From Fuscibacter oryzae (GTDB lineage Bacteria; Pseudomonadota; Alphaproteobacteria; Rhodobacterales; Rhodobacteraceae), in assembly GCF_016765795.1 (NCBI RefSeq), contig NZ_JAESVP010000004.1:248001-312000 (forward strand): a stretch of DNA of 64,000 bases, given 5' to 3'. Position numbers and translations under genes: made by a program. Below, one piece after another: positions 56,230-63,940 of the stretch. The notes under the pieces were generated by a model, which searched no databases, was not told where the DNA came from, and saw nothing but the letters and a program-made list of their open reading frames with translations. The stretch's first letter is position 1, and each line of letters opens with the position of its first letter.

Positions 56230-57411
56230 CTATAAACGAAGGTCCAGCCCGTCGGTGGCGACGGGGTTCTGAAAGGCGGGTGAGGGCTGAGGCTCTGGCA
56301 ATGCGGGGGCCAATTCAGCGAATGTCTCAAAGGCGGATGTGGTATCCGGCTGTTCGGATGCAGGGTGACGGCCACCAGAGCCTGCAAAATCCAATGTCGC
56401 GCCGCCGTATCCGGCGGCGGCCAGTTCCGATCGCAGGTCACTGGCGTGACGGCGCATCAGTTCCAGCGTTTCGGGCCGGTCGGCCGTCAGCGTGACAACC
56501 AGCGTATCGCCATGCTGGCGAATATCGAACTTGATGCGCCCCAATTCTTCGGGGGCGAGTGTCAGTTCGCTCCTGTTGGCATGTGTGGCAAGCTGCGCGC
56601 CGGTTTCGGTCAGCAATTTTGTCAGATGGCCCGCCGCCTGCTTGTGCGGTGCAAGCAAAGCCAGATCTGCTTGGCGTTGTTCCAGGCGAGGCTCCGAAAT
56701 CGGTGCACCCGATAGGGGCACGTCACCGGAGGTATCGGTTCTGAGTGCGGCAAGGTCATCTGCCGCAGGCTCTGCCGCTGCGTCCAGCCGAAATCTTGCG
56801 GCGCTTTCCATGGCGCCGCGGGTTAAGTTTGGCAGGGCTGCGGCCTCTGTGGTGGCATCTTCCGCCACCAGGTCAGGCGGGGCAGTCGTGGGCAACCCTT
56901 GCCGCAACCCCTGCACAGGCGCAGAGGTTGCGGCCCCGGATGCTTTCGCTGGCGGACGCGACGCGCCAGTCGTCAAAGCAGCCATCTGCTCCGCAGCATC
57001 GTGCGGCAAGTGCGAATCGCCTTGTTGCGTAAGGGACTTCGAGACTTCGGGTTGCAATTCGGCGGCGGCAACGCCTTCGCCGGGTTTGACCGGTAGCGGG
57101 ACGGGCATCATCGGCAGGCCCATGAACATGGCCATTGCGGCGTCAGAATCGGCAGGGTCCGGGATTTCCTGATCCTGCGAATGCTTTTCCCCCGTGGCGT
57201 TATCGGTGGCCTCGTCAGTGGCTTTTTCGGTGGTCTCGACCGCGATTTCGCCGGTGGCTTCAGCCACGGCACTTGTGGGTTCCGGCGTCTTTTCTGGTGT
57301 ATCCCCGGCAACAAGCCCAAGAAAAGCCCCTGCCATTGCTGATTGGGTGTCGGGCACCTCGACCCTACCGGGTCCGGGTGTAGGAGGGGCAAGGGAAACA
57401 AGGGTCAGCAT
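56230..57411 (-). CDS. fliK: Flagellar hook-length control protein FliK
   Basis: 393 residues, rich in Ala, Thr, Pro and Glu with low complexity over the first 250. The conserved C-terminal domain is recognisable: SELTLAPEELGRIKFDIRQH (about 282-301), then GDTLVVTLTADRPETLELMR. FliK measures hook length and triggers the export switch at FlhB. The ATG at 57411 is taken; an upstream GTG has no ribosome site. Divergent from flgJ, with a CtrA-like box between them. Confidence 0.85.
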   Translation of the reverse strand: MLTLVSLAPPTPGPGRVEVPDTQSAMAGAFLGLVAGDTPEKTPEPTSAVAEATGEIAVETTEKATDEATDNATGEKHSQDQEIPDPADSDAAMAMFMGLPMMPVPLPVKPGEGVAAAELQPEVSKSLTQQGDSHLPHDAAEQMAALTTGASRPPAKASGAATSAPVQGLRQGLPTTAPPDLVAEDATTEAAALPNLTRGAMESAARFRLDAAAEPAADDLAALRTDTSGDVPLSGAPISEPRLEQRQADLALLAPHKQAAGHLTKLLTETGAQLATHANRSELTLAPEELGRIKFDIRQHGDTLVVTLTADRPETLELMRRHASDLRSELAAAGYGGATLDFAGSGGRHPASEQPDTTSAFETFAELAPALPEPQPSPAFQNPVATDGLDLRL

Positions 57412-57456
57412 GGTATCCAACTTCTGTCGGGGCACGCGCAGTCTACCAGCCGAAAG

Positions 57457-57471
57457 TTACCGGCTGTTTAC
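57457..57471. promoter_or_regulatory. CtrA-like box between fliK and flgJ
   Basis: TTAC-N7-TTAC matches the CtrA consensus TTAA-N7-TTAA at six of eight defined positions with the correct spacing. It lies about 45 bases from both divergent start codons, so one box could serve both genes. Confidence 0.45.
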
Positions 57472-57512
57472 CGCCATGGGGCCATGATCGGAAAATCCAG
57501 AAGGAGACCGAC

Positions 57513-57785
57513 ATGGATATTTCCCTTTCGCCCGCCGCCAGGCTGGCTACGCCGCAAGACCGCGCGCTCTGGGCCAAGGCACAGGAGCTGGAGGCAACCT
57601 TTCTCTCTGAAATGTTGAAGGATACCGGCCTTGGCAAATCCGAAGGTAGTTTTGCAGGCGGCATAGGAGAGGAGCAGTTCGGCTCTTTCCTGCGCGATGA
57701 GCAGGCAAAACTGATTGTCGGGCGTGGCGGCGTTGGCCTGGCAGAGCAGATTTTCCGCAGCCTTCGCCAAGGAGGGGCAGGATGA
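57513..57785 (+). CDS. flgJ: FlgJ-type rod-binding protein (short form)
   Basis: 90 residues corresponding only to the N-terminal rod-binding domain of FlgJ (LEATFLSEMLKDTGLGKSEG, about 26-45, then EEQFGSFLRDEQAKLIVGRG). The muramidase domain of enterobacterial FlgJ is absent, as is normal for alphaproteobacteria, which use separate lytic enzymes. It helps assemble the rod. A good AAGGAG site precedes the ATG; its stop overlaps the next start (ATGA). Confidence 0.82.
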   Translation: MDISLSPAARLATPQDRALWAKAQELEATFLSEMLKDTGLGKSEGSFAGGIGEEQFGSFLRDEQAKLIVGRGGVGLAEQIFRSLRQGGAG

Positions 57786-58108
57786 CCGGAGCCGCATTGT
57801 ACGTCTTGCTGGACCGCGTCGATAATGCGGTCACCCGCGCCGATCTGGGGGATCTGGCAGAGCTTGCCACCTTGATGGAAGCAGCAGTGCAGGATTTCGA
57901 CCCGGCGATTGATGCCAACACATCGCGCATGTTGTCCGACCGCGCCGCCCAGGTCACCACCCGGCTGGACGCTGCTCGGCGCGGTGTGCAAGCGGCCCGC
58001 CGCCGCATGCAGGAAATTCGCGCCGCATGCGAGTTGCGCACCTATGACCGCGCAGGCCAGGCACACAATCTGGCAGCAGGCCCGAACCCCACGCCCCACC
58101 GGTTTTGA
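57782..58108 (+). CDS. Small helical flagellar-cluster protein, possibly FlgN-like
   Basis: 108 residues, almost entirely predicted helix with heptad-like Ala/Leu/Arg spacing, no signal peptide or membrane segment. Size and position beside flgJ would suit a FlgN-type export chaperone for hook-filament junction proteins, but I see no diagnostic motif. It is coupled to flgJ by ATGA and lies upstream of the flagellin gene. Confidence 0.6.
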   Translation: MTGAALYVLLDRVDNAVTRADLGDLAELATLMEAAVQDFDPAIDANTSRMLSDRAAQVTTRLDAARRGVQAARRRMQEIRAACELRTYDRAGQAHNLAAGPNPTPHRF

Positions 58109-58146
58109 AGAAATAGATCAAATGCTGTGCAAACGGGGGGTGACGA

Positions 58147-58161
58147 TTAGGAAAGCCTTAG
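58147..58161. promoter_or_regulatory. CtrA-like box upstream of flagellin
   Basis: TTAG-N7-TTAG fits the CtrA consensus at six of eight defined positions with exact spacing. If it overlaps a -35 region, transcription would start near 58190-58200, just before the hairpins of the flagellin leader. A CCTGATAG at 58164-58171 also recalls a sigma-28 -10 box, but no -35 fits it. Confidence 0.45.
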
Positions 58162-58205
58162 AACCTGATAGTCTTCAATCAACCTGCATCCCATGAGGGG
58201 GTGGC

Positions 58206-58289
58206 GCTGCGGTCCTGCCGCAGCACAGGCCGAACAGCCCTATGGTCAGCCTTGCGGCTGACAGAACCCGCCGGACGGAAAATTCCGGC
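58206..58289 (+). promoter_or_regulatory. Three-hairpin leader of the flagellin gene
   Basis: Three consecutive stems lie between the end of the upstream gene and the flagellin ATG: GCTGCGG/CCGCAGC (58206-58224), GTCAGCC/GGCTGAC with a TTGC loop (58245-58262), and GCCGGA/TCCGGC (58270-58289). They form a structured 5' leader. In Caulobacter, FlbT controls flagellin mRNA through its 5' leader, and flbT is encoded downstream here. Confidence 0.55.
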
Positions 58290-58309
58290 AGAAGACTGAG
58301 GTATCGGAC

Positions 58310-59527
58310 ATGTCGTCCATTCTGACCAACACCAGTGCCATGGTTGCTCTTCAGACTATGAAGGGCATCAACGCCAGCATGAACAAGACCCAGAACGAAA
58401 TCTCGACCGGCAAAAGCGTGGCGACCGCCCGCGACAACGCCGCAACTTGGGCGATCTCGAAAACGATGGAATCGGACGTCAAGGGTTTCAAGACCATTTC
58501 GAGCAGCCTCGCCTTGGGCTCCTCGACGGTTGAAGTGGCGCGTCAGGCCTCTGAAAAGGTCAACAGCCTGCTGACCGACATCAAGGGCAAGATCGTCGAA
58601 GCGCAAGACAGCAACAAAGACCGCACCAAGATTCAGACCGATATCGTCGCCTTGCGTGACCAGATCACCTCTGTGGTCGGTGCGGCGCAATACAACGGGT
58701 TGAACCTGGTCAATGGCTCGGTCACCTCGATGGATGTTCTGGCCTCGCTGGACCGCAATGCAACCAGCGTCTCGTCCTCGTCGATCACGGTTTCGGCTCA
58801 GAACCTGTCAACCGGTGGCTATACAGCGAACGATGTGTTCGGTGCCACGACCGGCGGCACGGTTTCGACCGACGCCGACACCTTTGTTCTGGCGCTGGAT
58901 CAGGGCGGTGGCACCGATGATATCACCATCCAGGATGGTGCTACAGCCTGGGCTGCGGGCGACCGCATTTCGATCCGGCTTGGTGACAAGACGGCATCCT
59001 ACACCGTCTCCGACAGCGATGTGACCAGTGGCGCGAACTCGATCGCTGATCTGGTGGCCGTGGGGCTGAAGAACTCGATCGACGCGCTGGGGATCAGCGG
59101 CCTGACGGTCGATTACGACTCGGCAGCGCCGGGTCAGATCGCGTTCACCAACAACGGCACTTCCGACCTGTCGGTTTCGGGGCAGTTCAAGAACGCCGGA
59201 TCGGGCGGCCTGAGCGCGCTGTCCTCGATTGACGTGTCGACCTCGGCAGGGGCGACGGCGGCTCTGGCCAGTATTGATGCGCTGGAACAGACAGCCATTG
59301 ATGCGGCCTCGTCCTTCGGTTCTTCGCAGAACCGGATCGACATCCAGAAGGACTTTGTTGGCCAGTTGACCGACGCCCTCAAGGCGGGGATCGGCTCGAT
59401 GGTGGATGCCGATATGGAGGAAACCTCGGCCCGCTTGCAGGCTTTGCAGGTGCAACAACAATTGGCGACCCAATCGCTGTCGATTGCAAACCAGGCGCCG
59501 CAAAGCATCCTGTCGCTGTTCAGGTAA
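58310..59527 (+). CDS. fliC: Flagellin
   Basis: 405 residues with the conserved D0/D1 ends: N-terminal SSILTNTSAMVALQTMKGIN and ARDNAATWAISKTMESDVKG, C-terminal SSQNRIDIQKDFVGQLTDAL and LATQSLSIANQAPQSILSLF. The middle (about 140-310) is Ser/Thr/Gly-rich and variable, as in surface-exposed D2/D3 domains. It is the filament subunit, exported by the flagellar type III system. No clear SD precedes the ATG (TATCGGAC only), consistent with translational control through the leader. Confidence 0.95.
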   Translation: MSSILTNTSAMVALQTMKGINASMNKTQNEISTGKSVATARDNAATWAISKTMESDVKGFKTISSSLALGSSTVEVARQASEKVNSLLTDIKGKIVEAQDSNKDRTKIQTDIVALRDQITSVVGAAQYNGLNLVNGSVTSMDVLASLDRNATSVSSSSITVSAQNLSTGGYTANDVFGATTGGTVSTDADTFVLALDQGGGTDDITIQDGATAWAAGDRISIRLGDKTASYTVSDSDVTSGANSIADLVAVGLKNSIDALGISGLTVDYDSAAPGQIAFTNNGTSDLSVSGQFKNAGSGGLSALSSIDVSTSAGATAALASIDALEQTAIDAASSFGSSQNRIDIQKDFVGQLTDALKAGIGSMVDADMEETSARLQALQVQQQLATQSLSIANQAPQSILSLFR

Positions 59528-59535
59528 GCAGACCG

Positions 59536-59556
59536 GGGGCGGGACTATCCCGCCCC
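59536..59556 (+). terminator. Hairpin after flagellin
   Basis: Nine-bp stem GGGGCGGGA / TCCCGCCCC with a 3-base loop, 8 bases after the flagellin stop, followed by TTCCCTC. It probably terminates most transcripts, leaving flaF-flbT at lower level. Confidence 0.65.
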
Positions 59557-59602
59557 TTCCCTCACCGCCCCTTGACCCCTCGATTTGCCGGAGAACCCTT
59601 CC

Positions 59603-59980
59603 GTGTCAGCCCTTTCCGTGGCGGCGCAGGCTGCCTATTCCCGCCCCACCCCGAATGTCCTCAGTCCGCGCGCTGCGGAATATGACCTGCTTGGCCGCGT
59701 CACGCGCCGATTGTCAGACGGCTGGCGCAAGCGCGAGACCGATCTGGCAGGCCTTATGGCTGCCGTTGATGAGAATGAGCGGGTCTGGTCTACCCTCGCG
59801 CAAGAGGTGGCCGATCCGGCCAATGCGCTGCCCTCAGAGCTGCGTGCAAAGCTGTTTTACCTCTATGAATTCGCTCGCCATCATGGGCAACTTGTCCGGC
59901 AGGGCAAGGCATCGGCCGAGATACTGGTGGAAATCAACACGGCGGTGATGCGCGGCTTGCGCGGGCAGGTGCCGGCATGA
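59603..59980 (+). CDS. flaF: FlaF-type flagellin regulator
   Basis: 125 residues from a GTG at 59603 with a CGGAG site; an in-frame TTG at 59585 would add six residues. The family pattern is AAQAAYSRPTPNVLSPRAAEYDLL at the start, then PSELRAKLFYLYEFARHHGQ. FlaF helps flagellin synthesis or export and works opposite to FlbT in Caulobacter. Coupled to flbT by ATGA. Confidence 0.85.
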   Translation: MSALSVAAQAAYSRPTPNVLSPRAAEYDLLGRVTRRLSDGWRKRETDLAGLMAAVDENERVWSTLAQEVADPANALPSELRAKLFYLYEFARHHGQLVRQGKASAEILVEINTAVMRGLRGQVPA

Positions 59981-60381
59981 GCGGCCTTGTCCTGAAGCTG
60001 GGTCCGCATGAGCGGGTTCTGATCAATGGCGCGGTGATCGAAAACGGCGAAAAACGCTCTCGTCTTGCGGTGGTCTCGCCGAATGTGAACATCCTGCGCC
60101 TGCGCGATGCCATTCACCCGGAACAGGTCAATACGCCGGTTCGTCGGGTGTGCTATATCGCGCAGCTTGTGCTGTCCGGCGATGCCGATCCGGCCGAGGC
60201 GCGCTTGCAGTTGTTGCGCGGTATTGAGCAGCTCAGCCAGGTTCTGGTTGATTATGACAGCCGCAGCTTGCTGAATCTGGCCACCGCTGCGGTGCTGGAA
60301 GATCAGCATTACCAGGTGCTTAAACACCTGCGCGCCCTATTGCCGCGCGAAGAGCGGCTTATGGCGGCGCATCGCGCATGA
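59977..60381 (+). CDS. flbT: FlbT flagellin mRNA regulator
   Basis: 134 residues with the FlbT pattern: LVLKLGPHERVLINGAVIEN at the start and QLLRGIEQLSQVLVDYDSRS in the middle. FlbT binds the leader of flagellin mRNA and limits its translation or stability until the hook is finished in Caulobacter. Its presence next to a structured flagellin leader supports the same role here. Overlaps flaF and the next gene (ATGA at both ends). Confidence 0.92.
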   Translation: MSGLVLKLGPHERVLINGAVIENGEKRSRLAVVSPNVNILRLRDAIHPEQVNTPVRRVCYIAQLVLSGDADPAEARLQLLRGIEQLSQVLVDYDSRSLLNLATAAVLEDQHYQVLKHLRALLPREERLMAAHRA

Positions 60382-61178
60382 CCTATACCCCCGCTCTGCC
60401 CCTGACCGGATATGCAGGGTGGGCCCTGCTGAAGCGCACTATGGCTGTGCAGCAAAAGGCCTATCTCGCCCAGCCACAGATCACGCGGGATGAGGATTAC
60501 TTCAAGGCAAAGATCGGTCAGGTGAAAACGGCCGAACAACTGGTCTCGGACCGGCGGTTGCTAAAGGTCACCTTGGGGGCCTTTGGCCTTGAAAGCGATC
60601 TGAACAGCAAGTTCTTCATCCAGAAAATCCTGGAAAGCAGCACGATAGACCCCAGTTCTCTTGCCAGCCGCCTGTCTGACAAGAAGTATCTGCAACTGGC
60701 TTCTGCCTTCGGTTTTGGTGACTATTCCACACCACGGACCCAGCTTTCGACCTTTCCGCAAGAAATCTTGTCATCCTACGAAACCCGCAGTTTCGAAACC
60801 GCGGTTGGCGAGCAGAATGACAATATGCGATTGGCGATGAACGCAGAACGAGAGCTGGGCAAGCTGGCCGCGAAATCCTCGTCTGAAAACACCAAGTGGT
60901 TCACCGTTCTGGGTGATACGCCGCTGCGCACAGTGTTTGAAAAGGCGCTGGGCTTGCCAACCTCCTTTGGGCAACTGGACGTTGACAAGCAGTTGGACAT
61001 GATCCGCCAAAAGGCCGAGGCGCAATTGGGCAGCGGGGCGATTGCGCAGTTCACAGACGCGGGGGCGGTCACAAAGCTGATCCACCGCTTTCTGGTCCGC
61101 TCTGAAATCAGCCAATATGCCACGTCGGGCAGCAGCGCACAGACGGCGCTGACCCTTCTGCAAAGCCGATTGCGTTAG
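60378..61178 (+). CDS. DUF1217 flagellar-cluster protein
   Basis: 266 residues, helical, with the DUF1217 pattern (DEDYFKAKIGQVKTAEQLVS, then DRRLLKVTLGAFGLESDLNS and IHRFLVRSEISQYA near the end). DUF1217 proteins occur in alphaproteobacterial flagellar regions; their role is not established, though motility phenotypes are likely. No signal peptide. The gene is coupled to flbT and ends four bases before the convergent fliI stop. Confidence 0.8.
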   Translation: MTYTPALPLTGYAGWALLKRTMAVQQKAYLAQPQITRDEDYFKAKIGQVKTAEQLVSDRRLLKVTLGAFGLESDLNSKFFIQKILESSTIDPSSLASRLSDKKYLQLASAFGFGDYSTPRTQLSTFPQEILSSYETRSFETAVGEQNDNMRLAMNAERELGKLAAKSSSENTKWFTVLGDTPLRTVFEKALGLPTSFGQLDVDKQLDMIRQKAEAQLGSGAIAQFTDAGAVTKLIHRFLVRSEISQYATSGSSAQTALTLLQSRLR

Positions 61179-61181
61179 GCA

Positions 61182-62495
61182 TCAGCCGCCCCCAAGGCTG
61201 GCCAGAATTGCGGCCAGACGGGCAAAGCTTGCCTCTACACCGCCGGTCGGGGCATCCTCACCGATGAAACCATCCAATGCGGGCCAAATCTGCATTGCAC
61301 GATCCACCACCGGATCGGTGCCCTTCACATAAAGGCCCGCCTGAATCATCAGCTCCGCCCGATCCCAGGCGCCAAGCAGCTTGCGCACCTCTGCGATCAG
61401 ACCATTTTCCTCCTCGGTGGCGGCCTCTGGCAGACTGCGAGAGACGCTGCGCAGCAGGTCAATCGCCGGAAACCTGCCACGCTCGGCAATCTTGCGGTCC
61501 ATCACCACATGGCCATCCAGCACGCCGCGAAGGATGTCTGCCACCGGCTCGTCCATGTCTGATCCGGCGACCAGAACCGAGAAAATCGCGGTGATGTCGC
61601 CAACGTCTTCCGGCCCCGGCCCGGCCCGCTCGGCCATGGCCATGATGGTCTGGCCAAGTGACGGCGGATAGCCACGCAGCGCGGCGGGTTCACCTGCGGC
61701 CAAGGCCACCTCGCGATGCGCTTCGGCAAAGCGGGTGACCGAATCGACCAGCAACAGCACATGAAGACCCTGATCGCGGAAATGTTCGGCCACTGCCATC
61801 GCGGTCCAGGCGCAGCGGCGCCGTGTCAGCGCGGAAAGATCCGAGGTTGCCGTGACAATCACCGAACGGGCCATCCCTTCGGTACCCAGAACGCGCTCCG
61901 TGAACTCTCGCAATTCGCGGCCCCGCTCGCCCACCAGGGCGATGACCACGACATCGGCATCAACCTTTCGGGCGAATTTCGCCAGCAGCGACGATTTTCC
62001 AACCCCAGATCCGGCGAAAAGCCCGATCCGTTGGCCGCGCACCAAGGGCAGCATGGTGTCAAACACCGCCACGCCGGTGGAGAGCCGCGCGCCCAGCCGC
62101 TTGCGTCGCGCGGCCAAAGGTGCGTCGGTGCGAATCGGCCGAAGGTTTGGCCCCTGTTGCAAAGGTTTGCCATCCAGCGGCTGGCCATAGGGATCAACGA
62201 TCCGCCCGATCCAGCCATCATGCGGGGCGATGCCCCCCCGGCCCGCCGCCTCGACGGTCTGACCAATGGTCAAACCGTCGGCGGAACCATCTGGCAGAAC
62301 CACAGTTTCATCGGGTTTCAGGCCGATGACCTCCCCCCCCAAGGCCCCCATTTCCACCCGGTCACCCAGAGAAAGGGCGGCCTCCAGCCCCGTTACCCGC
62401 ACCGTTCCGGCCTCAATTCGGGCGATGCGGCCAACGGGGAAAACCACCGGGGTTCGGGCAATTTCGGCACGCAGAGCAGCGAAAATATCCGTCAT
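61182..62495 (-). CDS. fliI: Flagellar export ATPase FliI
   Basis: 437 residues with the F1-beta-like core: Walker A AGSGVGKS (161-168), VIALVGERGRELREFTERVL and the Walker B region VLLLVDSVTRFAEAHREVAL. It energises unfolding and export of flagellar proteins, with FliH and FliJ. The reverse orientation divides the flagellar cluster. The start at 62495 gives the family N terminus; the divergent flgB starts 83 bases away. Confidence 0.93.
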   Translation of the reverse strand: MTDIFAALRAEIARTPVVFPVGRIARIEAGTVRVTGLEAALSLGDRVEMGALGGEVIGLKPDETVVLPDGSADGLTIGQTVEAAGRGGIAPHDGWIGRIVDPYGQPLDGKPLQQGPNLRPIRTDAPLAARRKRLGARLSTGVAVFDTMLPLVRGQRIGLFAGSGVGKSSLLAKFARKVDADVVVIALVGERGRELREFTERVLGTEGMARSVIVTATSDLSALTRRRCAWTAMAVAEHFRDQGLHVLLLVDSVTRFAEAHREVALAAGEPAALRGYPPSLGQTIMAMAERAGPGPEDVGDITAIFSVLVAGSDMDEPVADILRGVLDGHVVMDRKIAERGRFPAIDLLRSVSRSLPEAATEEENGLIAEVRKLLGAWDRAELMIQAGLYVKGTDPVVDRAMQIWPALDGFIGEDAPTGGVEASFARLAAILASLGGG

Positions 62496-62578
62496 CTGAT
62501 TCCCCCTTTCTTCATGCTTACCGTTTCTAAAGGAATCACCCTTAAGCCTTGATGAAGCAGGTCACGGGAGAAGCCCGG

Positions 62579-62944
62579 ATGTTCGAATCCTTGAAACTGA
62601 CTGCCATGGCTCAGGCCATGGCCGCCCATGCCGGAAGCCGCATGGGTCTGATTGCGCGAAACGTGGCAAATGCCGATACGCCCGGTTATCGGGCGCTGGA
62701 TATTCCCAGCTTTTCTGAAATCTATAAGGGGGGCGGTGCCTTTGACGCCGGTTCCCTTGCTGACATGAAGGCGGGCAAAGCCCTGCCGTTCATTGCGCCG
62801 GGTGATGTTGAACCGAACGGGAATTCGGTTTCGGTCGAGGTGGAAATGGTCAAGGCCGCCGAAGCGCGGCAAGAGCAGGAAATGGCTCTGGCCATCTATC
62901 GCAGTGCCTCGGGCATCATCCGCGCCAGCCTTGGCAGAACGTGA
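62579..62944 (+). CDS. flgB: Flagellar basal-body rod protein FlgB
   Basis: 121 residues with the rod protein motif LIARNVANADTPGYRALDIP (about 24-43) and a C-terminal helix (EARQEQEMALAIYRSASGII). FlgB is a proximal rod subunit. The ATG at 62579 has a CGGGAG site; the 10-residue extension upstream is not family-like. First gene of flgB-flgC-fliE-fliQ. A weak CtrA-like half-site pair (TTAC-N7-AAAG, 62518-62532) lies upstream. Confidence 0.92.
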   Translation: MFESLKLTAMAQAMAAHAGSRMGLIARNVANADTPGYRALDIPSFSEIYKGGGAFDAGSLADMKAGKALPFIAPGDVEPNGNSVSVEVEMVKAAEARQEQEMALAIYRSASGIIRASLGRT

Positions 62945-62957
62945 AAGGGCGCCGGAT

Positions 62958-63338
62958 ATGAGTGAACTTCTTCAATCCTTGTCCTACTCGGCCTCGGGGA
63001 TGCAGGCGCAGGCCACCCGGTTGCGCCATGTATCGGAAAACATTTCGAACGCCGATACGCCGGGCTACCACCGCAAGCTGATTTCCTTTCAGGAGCAATT
63101 GGACAGCGGTCAGGTCACGACAGGGCCGGTCAGTCTGGATCAAAGCCCTCTGCAAAGCACTTACGATCCCAGCAACCCCCTGGCCGATGACACCGGGCAT
63201 TTCGACGGCTCGAATGTCGATCTTGTGACGGAGATGGCTGACGCGCGCGAAGCGCAGCGCAGCTACGAGGCCAATCTGCGAATTTTCGATCAGGCCCGCA
63301 CTATGACCCTCAGCCTGTTCGAACTGCTGAAACGATAG
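62958..63338 (+). CDS. flgC: Flagellar basal-body rod protein FlgC
   Basis: 126 residues with LRHVSENISNADTPGYHRKL near 23-42 and the C-terminal rod helix (ADAREAQRSYEANLRIFDQA). FlgC is a proximal rod subunit and partners FlgB. It follows flgB by 13 bases. The upstream part of the frame overlaps flgB and was rejected. Confidence 0.94.
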   Translation: MSELLQSLSYSASGMQAQATRLRHVSENISNADTPGYHRKLISFQEQLDSGQVTTGPVSLDQSPLQSTYDPSNPLADDTGHFDGSNVDLVTEMADAREAQRSYEANLRIFDQARTMTLSLFELLKR

Positions 63339-63347
63339 GACCACCCC

Positions 63348-63632
63348 ATGGATATCAAGACCACCCTTGCCACACAGGGCTATTTTCAGGCGCGCAGCGT
63401 TGCGGCACCGCAGCCGGCGTCTGCCGAAGAAGGGTTTGCCAATTTCGTCTCGGGCTTTGCAGCCACCCTGTCCGAAGGTGAGGCAACTGCCCGCGCCGCG
63501 ATGGTGGGCGGTGCCGACCCCCACGCATTGGTGCGGGCGCTGGCTGACAGTCAACTGGCCGTCGAAACGGTTTCGACCGTGCGCGACAAGGTGGTCGAGG
63601 CCTATCAGGAAATTCTGAGGATGCCCGTATGA
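63348..63632 (+). CDS. fliE: Flagellar MS-ring/rod adaptor FliE
   Basis: 94 residues with the FliE C-terminal pattern (ATARAAMVGGADPHALVRAL, then AVETVSTVRDKVVEAYQEIL). It joins the MS ring to the rod. It starts nine bases after flgC and overlaps the fliQ start (ATGA). Confidence 0.92.
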   Translation: MDIKTTLATQGYFQARSVAAPQPASAEEGFANFVSGFAATLSEGEATARAAMVGGADPHALVRALADSQLAVETVSTVRDKVVEAYQEILRMPV

Positions 63633-63940
63633 CGCAGGAACTGCTGTATGACGTCTTGCGCCAGGGTCTGTGGGTTGCCGTTCAGATCTCTGCTCCGCTG
63701 CTTTCCGTGGCCCTGGTTGCGGGTGTCGTCATCGGGCTGTTCCAGGCGCTGACCTCGATTCAGGAAATGACGCTGACCTTTGTCCCCAAAGTGGGGGTGA
63801 TGCTCGCGGTCTTCTGGGTCTCGATGAGTTTCATGACCGCGACGCTGGTTACCCGCCTGCGCCGCCTGATCGCCGACCGGCAGACCGAATCGGTCGAAAT
63901 CCTGCGGGGCTGGATGGAACTTGAGGAGGAGAAGAGCTGA
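63629..63940 (+). CDS. fliQ: Flagellar export protein FliQ
   Basis: 103 residues with two membrane helices and the pattern ISAPLLSVALVAGVVIGLFQ, then ALTSIQEMTLTFVPKVGVML. FliQ is part of the export gate with FliP and FliR. It is about 12 residues longer than the usual 88-91, with a charged C-terminal tail (ESVEILRGWMELEEEKS). Its stop overlaps the next start (TGATG). Confidence 0.93.
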   Translation: MTQELLYDVLRQGLWVAVQISAPLLSVALVAGVVIGLFQALTSIQEMTLTFVPKVGVMLAVFWVSMSFMTATLVTRLRRLIADRQTESVEILRGWMELEEEKS

